From contig NZ_SKCD01000017.1 in assembly GCF_006542765.1 (NCBI RefSeq), forward strand, positions 1 to 64,000: a stretch of DNA of 64,000 bases. The letters run 5' to 3'. Below, piece after piece: positions 35,752 to 44,866 of the stretch. The notes under the pieces are model-generated. The model was not told where the DNA came from. It made no database searches and was given only the letters and a program-made list of their open reading frames with translations. Every line of letters begins with the position of its first letter. The first letter of the stretch is position 1. Source of the stretch: Paenibacillus luteus. Its GTDB lineage: Bacteria; Bacillota; Bacilli; Paenibacillales; Paenibacillaceae. Position numbers and translations under genes: made by a program.

Positions 35752-36723
35752 TTATTTTTGAAACAGAGCGACCGCTTCATCAAGCAATGCGTCAGTAGAG
35801 AACAAGGTGTACGACCACCACTTATCATGGGGAACGACAAATACTTTGCCATTTTTTACTGCAGGCAAGCTCTTCCAAATCTCAGACTGCTGCATCTCCT
35901 CGAAATACTCAACGGAACCCGGTTGAGCATCGTTCACTTTAATGATTAAATAGTCCGCATTAAACTCCGGAAGCTTCTCGAAAGACATTCCTTCCGTATA
36001 GACCATAAATCCATCTTTCGCGTCGATTTGCTCTTGGATCTGCGGCAAACGCTTCAAGCCAAGCAAATCATTAAGCACATAACCCATGTTGCGGTTACCG
36101 GCGACCTGGAAGGTTTGTTTGAAAATTTCGATTGCAGCTACCGTTTCATCCGGTTTAACCAACGCACTGATCTTTTCTTTATTTATCGCGACTTTTTCCT
36201 CATGCTTCTTTATCCATGCTTCAGCTTCTGGTTTCTTGTCAACGATATCTGCGATGTACTTGAGCTGTTCATAAAGACTTAGGCTCCAAGGATAAACGAC
36301 CGTCGGAGCAATTTTCTCAAGCTTCTCCATTACCTCCGCATCAACAAAGGAGGAAGCGATAATAAGATCAGGCTGCAGCTCAACAATGGCTTCAAAGTTA
36401 GGCGGATAGTCGCCAGCCAGCGTAATCTGATCTGCATACTTCTGCAAATAATAATCCTGCTCGATCTCATACGTCAGACCGCCTACAGGCGTAATGCCGA
36501 GCGCCAGTAGCTGGGTTGTGGCGCTGACCGAGAATATCCGTTTAGGATGAACCGGAATCTCCTTGACACCCAAAGCATCTTCAAACGATTTGGTCTGTGG
36601 AGAAGCTTCCTCCCCAGCGGGTTCCTGATTGGTCGCCTTGTTGCCGCAGCCAGCAATGACTAGCAGGCATAGGAGCATGCAAATAAAGAATGTTAATCCT
36701 CTATTGTTGTTTTTTAAGCTCAT
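35752..36723 (-). CDS. Module C iron-siderophore substrate-binding lipoprotein
   Basis: The protein has 323 residues. The signal peptide ends in the lipobox VIAGC. The FepB-like domain starts at RIFSVSATTQLLALGITPVG and contains the usual PDLIIASS and long helix regions, with the pocket motif VAGNRNMGYVL shared with the neighbouring regulator. GGGGAG lies 8 bases before the ATG. Fur control is indicated by the site at 36753-36767. It lacks adjacent permease genes, but a permease relic lies just upstream. Confidence 0.92.
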   Translation of the reverse strand: MSLKNNNRGLTFFICMLLCLLVIAGCGNKATNQEPAGEEASPQTKSFEDALGVKEIPVHPKRIFSVSATTQLLALGITPVGGLTYEIEQDYYLQKYADQITLAGDYPPNFEAIVELQPDLIIASSFVDAEVMEKLEKIAPTVVYPWSLSLYEQLKYIADIVDKKPEAEAWIKKHEEKVAINKEKISALVKPDETVAAIEIFKQTFQVAGNRNMGYVLNDLLGLKRLPQIQEQIDAKDGFMVYTEGMSFEKLPEFNADYLIIKVNDAQPGSVEYFEEMQQSEIWKSLPAVKNGKVFVVPHDKWWSYTLFSTDALLDEAVALFQK

Positions 36724-36752
36724 GTTGACTCCCCTTCATTTGCTCATAGTAG

Positions 36753-36767
36753 TGAGATTCATTCTCA
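36753..36767 (-). promoter_or_regulatory. Fur box upstream of module C lipoprotein
   Basis: AGTGAGA TTCAT TCTCACT is a perfect 7-bp inverted repeat whose core matches Fur at 12 of 15 positions. It lies 30 bases before the start. Confidence 0.7.
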
Positions 36768-36878
36768 CTGGATATGATTATATCGAAACGCGCGTGGAAT
36801 GCCCATGGACAATTCTGCGTTTTTTCTTATACGATTCGGAGGAGTCTCTGCTGTCATTCTGGGATTCAATCGTTTGGC

Positions 36879-37004
36879 TTAAGCTGCTTTCATCAGCAGA
36901 TAGAGAAAATAAGGAACACTCACTATCGTTACGATAACTCCCGCTGGTATGCCCATGGCGAAGCTGGCGGTTCTTACGACAGTATCCGAGGCCAATAATT
37001 TTGA
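36879..37004 (-). pseudogene. Relic of a FecCD-type iron-siderophore ABC permease (C-terminus only)
   Basis: The last 41 codons before the stop at 36879 read SDTVVRTASFAMGIPAGVIV then PYFLYLLMKAA, the familiar end of FecCD permeases (ASDTxxRT...xIPxGVxTxxxGxPxFxxLL). The expected 280 residues upstream are missing: the sequence before it is not permease-like, and the next recognisable gene is 300 bases away. It lies directly upstream of the module C lipoprotein, where intact siderophore operons often carry permease genes. It is interpreted as the remnant left by a deletion. Confidence 0.65.
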
Positions 37005-37159
37005 ATCTAGAACCCTCATTGAAAAAGTATGGATTCCTCCAGCATGAACGACAACCTGCAAGGTAGTAGCGGCATGGGTTCGCTTTCTTTCTGATCTGTT
37101 GGAGGTTACTTGTTCGGATATAATTTTAAGTTCGTTTTATGCAGCAGAATATATTTAAT

Positions 37160-37197
37160 AGAAGAGGGCAGTGTGCCTAAGCACACCGCCCTCTTCT
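37160..37197 (-). terminator. Terminator of the catabolic ABC operon
   Basis: AGAAGAGGGC and GTGTGC pair with GCACAC and GCCCTCTTCT, with one mismatch and loop CTAA. A T-rich stretch follows on the minus strand. It lies 107 bases after the stop of the last gene; the gap 37198-37303 shows nothing else. Confidence 0.85.
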
Positions 37198-37303
37198 AAC
37201 CATGCTAATTAATAAACCGATCCTATTGAAGCAAGCGTTTAAGCCTAGCGATATTCTGTGTTTGCTTCTATCCGATATGCCATATTCTGCTTGTTGCTTG
37301 CTG

Positions 37304-38134
37304 CTATAGCTTAATCGAAGCAAATTTCCGGATTTGCTCTGCAATCGCCAGCTCAACCGGCAGACGCTCCATGCTTGAGGCACCATAGAAACCATGAACG
37401 CCATTCGTTCTCTTAAGTACATATTCAGCATCCTCGGGTTCAGACAAAGGACCGCCGTGACATAAGACGATGACTTCCGGATTTTCCGATTTTGCCGCAT
37501 CTGCAATCCGCTGTACCGCTTCCGGCGATTCCTTCAGCGGAATCGCCGTCTTCGCCCCAATATTCCCTTTGGTCGTCAAGCCCAGATGAACAACTAGAAT
37601 GTCAGCCCCTGCCGCAGTCATGCTGCGCGCCTCATTCTCATTGAAAGCATACGGCGTTGTGAGCATTCCCTTGCGTGCGGCCAGGCGGACCATCTCGACT
37701 TCCTTTCCGTATCCCATCCCCGTTTCTTCGAGATTGGCTCTGAAATTCCCATCACACAAACCTACCGTAGGAAAATTCTGGACGCCAGCAAAACCAATCT
37801 CTTCAATCTGATTTAAGAACAAATCCATATTACGAAACGGGTCTGTGCCGCATACGCCTGCCAGAACCGGTGTTTCCTTCACTGCGGTAAGCACCTCTCT
37901 TGCCATATCCATAACAATAGCATTCGCGTCGCCGTATGGCATAAGTCCCGCAAGCGAGCCTCTTCCCGCCATGCGAAAACGTCCTGAATTATAAATAATA
38001 ATAAGGTCGGCACCGCCTGCTTCCTCGCTCATTGCCGAGATTCCGGTACCTGCACCTGCCCCAATGATCGGCTGGCAAGCAGCAATTTTTAGGCGAAGCC
38101 TATCCAATATCACTTGTTTTTTGGTTGCTGACAT
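37304..38134 (-). CDS. Phosphoenolpyruvate hydrolase family (TIM-barrel) protein
   Basis: The protein has 276 residues. Signature regions PIIGAGAGTGISAMSEEAGG, DLIIIYNSGRFRMAGRGSLA, GVCGTDPF, GVQNFPTVGLCDGNFR and HGGPLSEPEDAEYV are those of the PEP_hydrolase family of TIM-barrel proteins. The family is often encoded beside Tm-1-like (UPF0261) proteins, as in this operon (43071-44309). The true reaction is uncertain; the name comes from a C-C or C-O bond hydrolase activity. It is the last gene of the operon. Confidence 0.88.
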   Translation of the reverse strand: MSATKKQVILDRLRLKIAACQPIIGAGAGTGISAMSEEAGGADLIIIYNSGRFRMAGRGSLAGLMPYGDANAIVMDMAREVLTAVKETPVLAGVCGTDPFRNMDLFLNQIEEIGFAGVQNFPTVGLCDGNFRANLEETGMGYGKEVEMVRLAARKGMLTTPYAFNENEARSMTAAGADILVVHLGLTTKGNIGAKTAIPLKESPEAVQRIADAAKSENPEVIVLCHGGPLSEPEDAEYVLKRTNGVHGFYGASSMERLPVELAIAEQIRKFASIKL

Positions 38135-38167
38135 TAATTAAACACTCCCTTTGGATTTTGTTGTCCC

Positions 38168-38989
38168 CTAGCCCTTGACGGCTCCGCCAACAATCCCTTT
38201 AACAATCTGTTTCTGCATAAGTATGAAAAAGATAAAGATCGGAATGAGGACGATAACAGTTAAGGTCATAAATAGCGGCCAATTTACCGAAAACTCTCCT
38301 TTGGCGCGATATACCTGCAGGATAAGTGTCATATTATTGGATGAATTCAGAAACAGCATGGGCGCAAGAAAATCATTCCATATCCACATCGTTTGATAGA
38401 TAATGGCTGTTACCGTAATTGGCTTTAATAATGGAAAAATAATTTTCCAAAAGATCCCTGAAGTTCCGCATCCATCAATGATTGCTGCTTCGGGCAATTC
38501 CTTTGGTATCGTCTTCATATAACCCATCATCAGAAAGAACACAAATACAGAGCCACCTGAATACACGAGAACCAAACCATATAAACGATCAATGAGTCTA
38601 AAATCCGTCATCAGCTCAAACAAAGGAATTAGCGTAGTCTGGAACGGTATAAGAAAGCCAGCCATTAAATAAGTCATGATCAGCTTATTGGTTTTGCCTG
38701 GATTAAAGACAATGGGGTAAGCCGCCATAGCCCCAAAAATGACCATCGTACCTACCGAGATAGCCGTTATTACCGTCGTATTCATCATTGCATGAAGCAG
38801 TGGCACCTCGCGAAATACGTAGCTGTAATTATCCAAATAAAAGGTCTTAGGCCAGGAAATCGGGTTTCTAGCGGTTTCTGCCTGTGTCTTGAAAGTATTC
38901 ACTATAATAAGATAAAAAGGGAAAAAGGTTAGCAATCCAATAGGAAGCATAATGATATCCATTAGCCAGCGCCGTTTGTTTATCTCCAT
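38168..38989 (-). CDS. Carbohydrate ABC transporter permease (MalG/AraQ type)
   Basis: The protein has 273 residues with six membrane helices. The EAA loop is PEAAIIDGCGTSGIFWKIIFP and the C-terminus is KGIVGGAVKG, both typical. Its start overlaps the stop of the partner permease by one base. It works with that permease and the lipoprotein at 39948-41261 to import a sugar-like substrate. No ATPase is encoded in the cluster. Confidence 0.93.
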   Translation of the reverse strand: MEINKRRWLMDIIMLPIGLLTFFPFYLIIVNTFKTQAETARNPISWPKTFYLDNYSYVFREVPLLHAMMNTTVITAISVGTMVIFGAMAAYPIVFNPGKTNKLIMTYLMAGFLIPFQTTLIPLFELMTDFRLIDRLYGLVLVYSGGSVFVFFLMMGYMKTIPKELPEAAIIDGCGTSGIFWKIIFPLLKPITVTAIIYQTMWIWNDFLAPMLFLNSSNNMTLILQVYRAKGEFSVNWPLFMTLTVIVLIPIFIFFILMQKQIVKGIVGGAVKG

Positions 38990-39873
38990 TATTGAATCCG
39001 CTCCTCCCTCTTCTGCATAACCGTCACTTGAAAATAGGTAAGTGCAAGAACAATCAAGAAGAATACAATTGCCATGGCGGACGCCAACCCATATTGTCCT
39101 TCATTAACTCCGCGCATCACGATAACCTGCGTAATCGTATAGGTCTCAAAGCCAGGACCTCCCTTAGTCAGGGCAAACGGAATTTCGAACACCTTCAATC
39201 CGCCAGTCAATAAAAGCATAACACTTACCGTCATGGCCGGAGCCAGAAGCGGCAGCGTAATATGCCTGATCTGCTTTAACCGAGTCGCTCCGTCAATTGC
39301 CGCAGCTTCATAATAATCCTTGGATATTCCTTGAAGAAAAGCTAAATATAAAATGGCATGCCAGCCGACAGCCGCCCAAACAGCGACCATTATGACCGAA
39401 ATCTTGGCAAGCATCGGATCAGAAAGCCAAGGCTGAGTTGATAAGCCGAATGTGCTTTTCAGAATCTTATTTAATACGCCCGAGCTAATCGGGGATAATA
39501 TGAATCCCCATACATAAGCAAGCAGTAATCCACTTGGAATAGAAGGAAAAAAGAATATAGCACGATGGAGATTTCTAGTAAAAAACTTATTATCTAATAT
39601 AAGAGCCAGCGGAATAGCCAACAAAGTAATAATCAAGGTGGTCGCAATCGCGTAGCTCAAGGTGAATGACACGCCTGAAATAATCGTCTGATCACGGAAT
39701 AAACGCCCATAATTTGCTAATCCAACAAAGTTATATTGCTTGGAGATTCCATTAAAATCAGTCATGCTCAGTACAAATGACTTCAATAGCGGATACACTG
39801 TAAAGATGGAGTACACAGTTAGAATGGGCAATAAAAACCATTGGTACTGCAGCGATTGCATTCTTTTTTTCAA
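38989..39873 (-). CDS. Sugar ABC transporter permease (MalF/UgpA type)
   Basis: The protein has 294 residues with six membrane helices. The EAA loop reads YEAAAIDGATRLKQIRHITLP. GFETYTITQVIVMRGVNEGQ near the C-terminus fits the MalF-like subfamily. It lies between the binding protein gene and the second permease, 74 bases after the binding protein stop. Confidence 0.93.
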   Translation of the reverse strand: MKKRMQSLQYQWFLLPILTVYSIFTVYPLLKSFVLSMTDFNGISKQYNFVGLANYGRLFRDQTIISGVSFTLSYAIATTLIITLLAIPLALILDNKFFTRNLHRAIFFFPSIPSGLLLAYVWGFILSPISSGVLNKILKSTFGLSTQPWLSDPMLAKISVIMVAVWAAVGWHAILYLAFLQGISKDYYEAAAIDGATRLKQIRHITLPLLAPAMTVSVMLLLTGGLKVFEIPFALTKGGPGFETYTITQVIVMRGVNEGQYGLASAMAIVFFLIVLALTYFQVTVMQKREERIQ

Positions 39874-39947
39874 TTACCCGTCTCCTTTCCAGCGGCTGCC
39901 TCTACTTATGGAGAGGAAATCCTTTAGGGATCGCCCCTCCTTGTCTG

Positions 39948-41261
39948 TTATTTCTTATCCAGCTCTGCCAACTTGGCATCCATCTCTTCTGCCACTTGTT
40001 CAGGTGTTAGCTTTCCGAAAATCATATTTTGCACAGAGGCTACGGTGTGCGCGCGAATCGCCTCGGCATGGCGCTGCCAATAGGCCATTGGCAAATAAAT
40101 TTTCCCAGCAATAAGGCCCTTCTCATAAGCTTCGGCCAAAGCAGGATGAACGTCTGGCTTATACCCTTCAGCGGTTACAATCGTCTTCGTGCCTTCTTCA
40201 AATTTTTGCAAGCCCTCAGATGTTGAAAGATAGTTAAAAAAAGCGAGTGCCGCTTCCTTATTTTTTGTTTTGGCATTGATTGCAAAGCCCGTATTAATAT
40301 TACCAGCATAGTAATAGGAGCCAGGCTCATCTCCGTAATAAGGCTTCATTTCAAACTCCAATTCTGGATTCCCAGCTTCAATCGCGGATGCCTGCCACGA
40401 ACCGCTTGCAAACATAGCCACACTGCCTGCAATAAACTCCGCAGCCATCTGGTCCTCCTGCAATCCAAGCGTATCTTTTGTGATAATCCCTTTCTCTACT
40501 AGCTCATTGACTTTTTGAAGCGGTTTAACCCAGCCGTCAGCAAACCTTTTTTCGCCAGCAAACAGCTTTTTATCATAATCTGAATCCTGCTGAATCGTTT
40601 CCAAGCCTACTAATCCCGTGAGCACGCTCGGCAAGTCCTGTACATTTACATAAAATGGCGTTATGCCTGCTTCCTTAAATTTCAGTGCTGCACTCACGAA
40701 CTTTTCCCATGAGTCGGGGTATTCCTCTATTCCTACCTGCTTGAACAATGCTTTATTATAATAAACGCCAGCAATCCAACTGCTCTGCGAGAATGCGATC
40801 AAATTACCGTCCAAATCTGTATTAATCTTTAAAGCTGGAGGCGGCAGTACTTTAGTGAAGGGCTGATCCTTCAGATCCATGGCATAGCCTTCATTCATGA
40901 TTTGGCGGCGCATTTCCGAGCTTACAATAAACACATCTGTTGCCGAATCAGTCAACAGCATCGTTTGAAGCTTAGAGTTATATTCTTGAACAGGCGGAGA
41001 GTGTTGAAAATCAATTTTTATTTGCGGGTATTGCGCTTTAAATCCATCAAGCACCGGCTTCATCTGCTGCTCGCTATTCCAGGAAAGAAAGCTGATGGTC
41101 GTCGGAGCCAGCTCCACACCGCCCTCCTCAGATTCACCCGGTTTCTTTGTTTCTGCAGGCGAAGATCCGTTATTACCGTTGTTTCCTGAATTCGAGGAAC
41201 AAGCCGCAACAAGCATCACCATCGACAAAACAATTATTAACATACTCATTATCTTTTTCAA
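39948..41261 (-). CDS. Family-1 extracellular solute-binding lipoprotein
   Basis: The protein has about 437 residues. The TTG at 41261 is chosen because GGAGGG lies 7 bases upstream, inside the earlier ATG start at 41276. The signal peptide ends in MLVAAC, followed by an Asn/Gly/Ser spacer. The mature part resembles MalE/UgpB-type sugar-binding proteins (ALAFFNYLSTSEGLQKFEE near the C-terminus). It supplies substrate to the two downstream permeases. The substrate is not known; the neighbouring dehydrogenase and epimerase suggest a sugar or sugar acid. Confidence 0.92.
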   Translation of the reverse strand: MKKIMSMLIIVLSMVMLVAACSSNSGNNGNNGSSPAETKKPGESEEGGVELAPTTISFLSWNSEQQMKPVLDGFKAQYPQIKIDFQHSPPVQEYNSKLQTMLLTDSATDVFIVSSEMRRQIMNEGYAMDLKDQPFTKVLPPPALKINTDLDGNLIAFSQSSWIAGVYYNKALFKQVGIEEYPDSWEKFVSAALKFKEAGITPFYVNVQDLPSVLTGLVGLETIQQDSDYDKKLFAGEKRFADGWVKPLQKVNELVEKGIITKDTLGLQEDQMAAEFIAGSVAMFASGSWQASAIEAGNPELEFEMKPYYGDEPGSYYYAGNINTGFAINAKTKNKEAALAFFNYLSTSEGLQKFEEGTKTIVTAEGYKPDVHPALAEAYEKGLIAGKIYLPMAYWQRHAEAIRAHTVASVQNMIFGKLTPEQVAEEMDAKLAELDKK

Positions 41262-41293
41262 CCTAAGACCCTCCATTACATGTATGATGAGTA

Positions 41294-42307
41294 CTACAGC
41301 AAGCCCTTATTGAATGAGATAACTTTGTTATTCTTCGCCGACAGATACGCGCCGTCAAGCAATGAAACCGTATGCAAATTGTCATATGCACTATTTGAAG
41401 CTTCTTTACCTGTTTCCACCCAATCGAGCAGCTCGTTTAGTCCCTCAAATATCGCTTCTTCAATTGGCAAAGCCGCATTCCAGGTTTGCACCGGTGTAGG
41501 ATTCCAATTCGGCTTGCCGCTCGGGTCTTTGCGGTACAGATTAATATCCTCGTTCGACGAATTAATCACACCTTCGCTGCCGAGAATAACCAAATCGCTT
41601 TTCACAAACGGACTGGAAAAGCTCTGCGTGAAATGAGCCTTAACCCCGTTTGCAAATGTAATCTGGACCGTAGCATCTGTTTCCCCGATGCACTCGACCG
41701 CTTCAGAAGAGTATGCCGTGCAGTAAATCGATTCTGCATCCGCGTTCGCCATTCTGCGAATGCCGTCAAACCAGTGAATGGCCATAACCGACATCGCATG
41801 GCGCTCCGTATGAATTCTCCACCCTGCATCCTGACGATAGAACAAGGAAGAAAAGTGAATCCCCTCTAACTTGCCGACTACCCCTTCCTGAATGAGCCCT
41901 CGGATAAACTCAAACTTATTATGCTTGCGAAAATTTTGATTAACCGAAACAGGAACGTTTAATCTAGCAGCTTCTTTTGCTATAGCATCAGCCTCACCAA
42001 ATGTATCTGCAAAAGGCTTTTCTACAAAAACGGGAATACCCGCTTCTAGTAAAGGCGTTATCACGCTTTGGCGAATGGTAGAGGGGGTGCACACGACTGC
42101 CACCTCCATGCCTGAACTCCGAATCATTTCATTGATGTCCGTAAACCGTCCAGCTACACCAAATTCATCTGCCCGTTCATTCACCACAGCCTCACTTGGA
42201 TCACACATAGCAACAACTTCAACACGATCCTGATGATTGGAGTAACCTCTCAAATGCAACCTAGTAACGGCTCCCGCTCCGACAAAACCCACTTTAAACT
42301 TTTTCAT
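41294..42307 (-). CDS. Gfo/Idh/MocA-family oxidoreductase
   Basis: The protein has about 337 residues. The ATG at 42307 has GGGAG 10 bases upstream. The N-terminal Rossmann fold shows KVGFVGAGAVTRLHLRGY, and the active-site EKPFADT supplies the catalytic lysine. The family oxidises or reduces sugars, inositols and sugar acids with NAD(P). It sits between the transporter and the epimerase gene, so it probably acts on the imported substrate. Confidence 0.92.
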   Translation of the reverse strand: MKKFKVGFVGAGAVTRLHLRGYSNHQDRVEVVAMCDPSEAVVNERADEFGVAGRFTDINEMIRSSGMEVAVVCTPSTIRQSVITPLLEAGIPVFVEKPFADTFGEADAIAKEAARLNVPVSVNQNFRKHNKFEFIRGLIQEGVVGKLEGIHFSSLFYRQDAGWRIHTERHAMSVMAIHWFDGIRRMANADAESIYCTAYSSEAVECIGETDATVQITFANGVKAHFTQSFSSPFVKSDLVILGSEGVINSSNEDINLYRKDPSGKPNWNPTPVQTWNAALPIEEAIFEGLNELLDWVETGKEASNSAYDNLHTVSLLDGAYLSAKNNKVISFNKGLL

Positions 42308-42312
42308 ATGGT

Positions 42313-43074
42313 TCACTCTCCCAATCCAAATTTCATAAATGCTATGCATTCCTGCAAGCCTTGCGCAACAGTTCCGCCGCTTTCCTCATCAGCAGATATC
42401 CAGCCGTCATAACCAATTTGCCGTACTGCCTCGAAGATAGGTTGAAAGTCGATTTTCCCCTGGCCTAGTATTTGATAATCGCCTCCGGCGAAATCCTTCA
42501 AATGAAAATTATTTATAAAAGGTGCAAAACTGCGAATAACCTCTGCCACGTCAGCAATACCCGATTTAACCAGATGTGCCGTATCTACCGTCAGCCCCAC
42601 AGCTGAAGGATCCTTGATTTGATCAAAGAAAATGTCAAAATCCTCCCGGTACATGAGCGGCTGATCATAATGATGATGCAGGGACAGCTGTAATCCGTGC
42701 TGCTTCGCCTCTTTGCCCAGCTCTTCAAAAATACCGGCGTATTGTGCGATTTGATTATGACTAATATCTCTTCTTGAAATCGCATGACAATACACGATAG
42801 TCTCCGAGCCAAGCTTCTCTGCGAAGCCGTAGAGCTGTCGAAGCTGATTCTTGCTTTCATCGTCCAACAGTGTTCCTCCGGTTATTAACGCAGATGCAAT
42901 ACCCTCTGGCCGTCCCCAGCGCGCAATAAACTGTTCCGGATTTTGCAGATATGGCGTATATTGGCTCCATTTCAGCTGCAGCCCTTCATAGCCTGCTTGC
43001 AGATAGCCCCCTATCAGTTCAACTTCTTCCTCAGGGCCAGACGTCGGTCTAGAAAATGCGTATTTGAAACTCAT
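42313..43074 (-). CDS. Sugar phosphate isomerase/epimerase (xylose isomerase-like TIM barrel)
   Basis: The protein has 253 residues. Metal-site motifs LSLHHHYDQPLM, VGLTVDTAHLVKSG, NNFHLKDF and DGWISADEES define the AP_endonuc_2/IolE-like family, with His, Asp and Glu metal ligands. Its start overlaps the stop of the Tm-1-like gene (ATGA overlap) and it is followed 5 bases later by the dehydrogenase gene. The specific epimerisation or dehydration it performs is unknown. Confidence 0.9.
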   Translation of the reverse strand: MSFKYAFSRPTSGPEEEVELIGGYLQAGYEGLQLKWSQYTPYLQNPEQFIARWGRPEGIASALITGGTLLDDESKNQLRQLYGFAEKLGSETIVYCHAISRRDISHNQIAQYAGIFEELGKEAKQHGLQLSLHHHYDQPLMYREDFDIFFDQIKDPSAVGLTVDTAHLVKSGIADVAEVIRSFAPFINNFHLKDFAGGDYQILGQGKIDFQPIFEAVRQIGYDGWISADEESGGTVAQGLQECIAFMKFGLGE

Positions 43075-44309
43075 GAATTCAAACCTTCCTTCTTTTTTAG
43101 CAGTTGCAATAGCTTCTTAACCACAAAATGTGAAAAAGCATAGTCATTAATATTGCACGCCAACTCTTCGTATTCAATGGATGGCTTGATATGCTCTTTA
43201 AGAGAATTCACAAAAGCAGCATCCGCCTCAGCATCATGAAAGCGCTGTCCATTTTCGCCTAAAATAGAATATCCCTTTGTTGGAACAACAATAGCGACGG
43301 GTCCATTGGCCTTGTTCGCTTTCTCGGCAAAAATTTGACCTAATTGCTTATTTTCATCTACATTCGTTCGCATCAGCGTGACGTCCGAATTCCATGCGTT
43401 CAGGTTTCGATCCTTGTACACTTTAGGGACGGTTTCAAAAGGTCCGAAATTAACCATATCGATACAGCCGGGGACTATGACATGTGGAATTCCAGCAAGA
43501 CCAGGCGCCTCGAGTCGAGAACAACCTGCCGTAAAGACGCCTCCGCATAGTTCATCCGCCCATTCGGTTGTCGTGATATCCAAAACAGCCGCAATATTCC
43601 CATCACTTACGAGACTTTCCATTGTTCTGCCACCAGTTCCTGTGCAATGAAAGATGAGACATTCATATCCTTGTTCGTCTAATAGCTTCATGCTCTGCTG
43701 TACACATTGAGTTGTATTCCCGAACATCGTAATTGCGATTATCGGCTTGTCAGCATTAAACTCTGCGACATGCTGCTCAGCCATTCCGCAAACAGCGCCT
43801 GCTGCTTGCGAATACATTTTTCTACTGATTCGATTTACTCCAGCTACATCAACAATGGAGGGAATTAGTACGATATCCTTTGTCCCGACTATATGTCTAG
43901 TATCGCCGCTCGCCGCAGTAGTTACCAATACTTTTGGAAAACCGATAGGAAGCGTTCTCATAATTGTTGCGATAACGGACGTTCCTCCCGTTCCCCCCAT
44001 ACCGAGTACGCCATCGATTTTCTTCTCTTTGTATAACTCACATACGATTTTTGTTGCTCCTAGTGCCATGATAGATAGTGCATATCCTCTATCCCCTTGC
44101 GTTCGAAGCTGCTGCAGGGTAACGCCAGCCCACTCTGCAACCAATTCCGAGGGCCAAGTAGGGTGAATCTGCTCTGGGTTCCCGATCACGCCTATGTCCA
44201 TCGTGACAACCTGATGCCCACGTAATTCAATCTGCTCCTTTACGAAAGCATAGTCCTTGCCTTTCGTATCAAATGAGCCGATCAGCAGCAGCTTCTTGAC
44301 TGGTTCCAT
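43071..44309 (-). CDS. Tm-1-like ATP-binding (UPF0261) protein
   Basis: The protein has 412 residues. The opening LLLIGSFDTKGKDYAFVKEQ and the central GVLGMGGTGGTSVIATIMRTLPIG followed by KVLVTTAASGDTRHIVGT are the UPF0261/Tm-1 N-terminal signatures. The C-terminal part has GVFTAGCSRLEAPGLAGIPH. In tomato, Tm-1 is joined to a PEP-hydrolase-like domain; here the two halves are separate genes of one operon (see 37304-38134). It binds ATP in the plant protein; the bacterial function is not established. Confidence 0.9.
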   Translation of the reverse strand: MEPVKKLLLIGSFDTKGKDYAFVKEQIELRGHQVVTMDIGVIGNPEQIHPTWPSELVAEWAGVTLQQLRTQGDRGYALSIMALGATKIVCELYKEKKIDGVLGMGGTGGTSVIATIMRTLPIGFPKVLVTTAASGDTRHIVGTKDIVLIPSIVDVAGVNRISRKMYSQAAGAVCGMAEQHVAEFNADKPIIAITMFGNTTQCVQQSMKLLDEQGYECLIFHCTGTGGRTMESLVSDGNIAAVLDITTTEWADELCGGVFTAGCSRLEAPGLAGIPHVIVPGCIDMVNFGPFETVPKVYKDRNLNAWNSDVTLMRTNVDENKQLGQIFAEKANKANGPVAIVVPTKGYSILGENGQRFHDAEADAAFVNSLKEHIKPSIEYEELACNINDYAFSHFVVKKLLQLLKKKEGLNS

Positions 44310-44327
44310 GACTTGATCATTCCTCCC

Positions 44328-44684
44328 TTATTCTCCAATCGTTTGTCTATCAACGGCAGAGTAGGCAATTATCATCTTGCAGGGCTCCCAGCTTGTTACT
44401 TTTGCATGATGCGGAACACCTTGCGGAATACGAAGTGCCATTCCTGGTTTGAGATGAAACATTTCTTCTCCTAGTGAATGATCACATTCGCCTGATAGAA
44501 CAAATATGATTTCCTCACAATTGGGGTGCACATGACGTCCATTTTCTTCACCTGCATTTATATACACCATGCCAAATGTCATTTTTCCATCCGGATCGAT
44601 TTCCTCGCCATACAGCCAAGCGATTTTCCCCCATCCCATATTCAATACATGATTCTCTTCATTCAAATCAGTTGGCTTTACCAT
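44328..44684 (-). CDS. Small cupin protein
   Basis: The protein has about 118 residues. The ATG at 44684 has AAGGAGG 8 bases upstream. One cupin fold has metal ligands in GRHVHPNCEEIIFVLSGE and IPQGVPHHAKV. It is the first gene of the operon, directly behind the regulated promoter at 44761-44789. It may be an isomerase or dioxygenase for the imported compound, or a sensor; the sequence does not decide. Confidence 0.85.
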   Translation of the reverse strand: MVKPTDLNEENHVLNMGWGKIAWLYGEEIDPDGKMTFGMVYINAGEENGRHVHPNCEEIIFVLSGECDHSLGEEMFHLKPGMALRIPQGVPHHAKVTSWEPCKMIIAYSAVDRQTIGE

Positions 44685-44760
44685 TTTGTTCCTCCTTGTA
44701 TGATTGGCATCAAGCACCTCATCGCTTGCCTCTTGCTTATCACTCGTTGAATCTGGGTTT

Positions 44761-44804
44761 ATTATAATTCAACTTAGTTGAATTAACAACAACTTTATTG
44801 AATT
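44761..44804 (-). promoter_or_regulatory. Operon promoter with palindromic operator in the spacer
   Basis: On the minus strand TTGTTA (44789-44784) and TATAAT (44766-44761) are 17 bases apart. The perfect palindrome AATTCAAC TTA GTTGAATT (44766-44784) fills this spacer. A second TTGAATT half-site is at 44798-44804. The divergent XRE-cupin regulator is the obvious candidate to bind here and repress the operon and itself. Confidence 0.8.
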
Positions 44805-44866
44805 ATTTTCTCCTTTGTTTTTTTGTGGTAAGATTAGCTTATAGGATTTCATTAAAGGGTGTGAGA

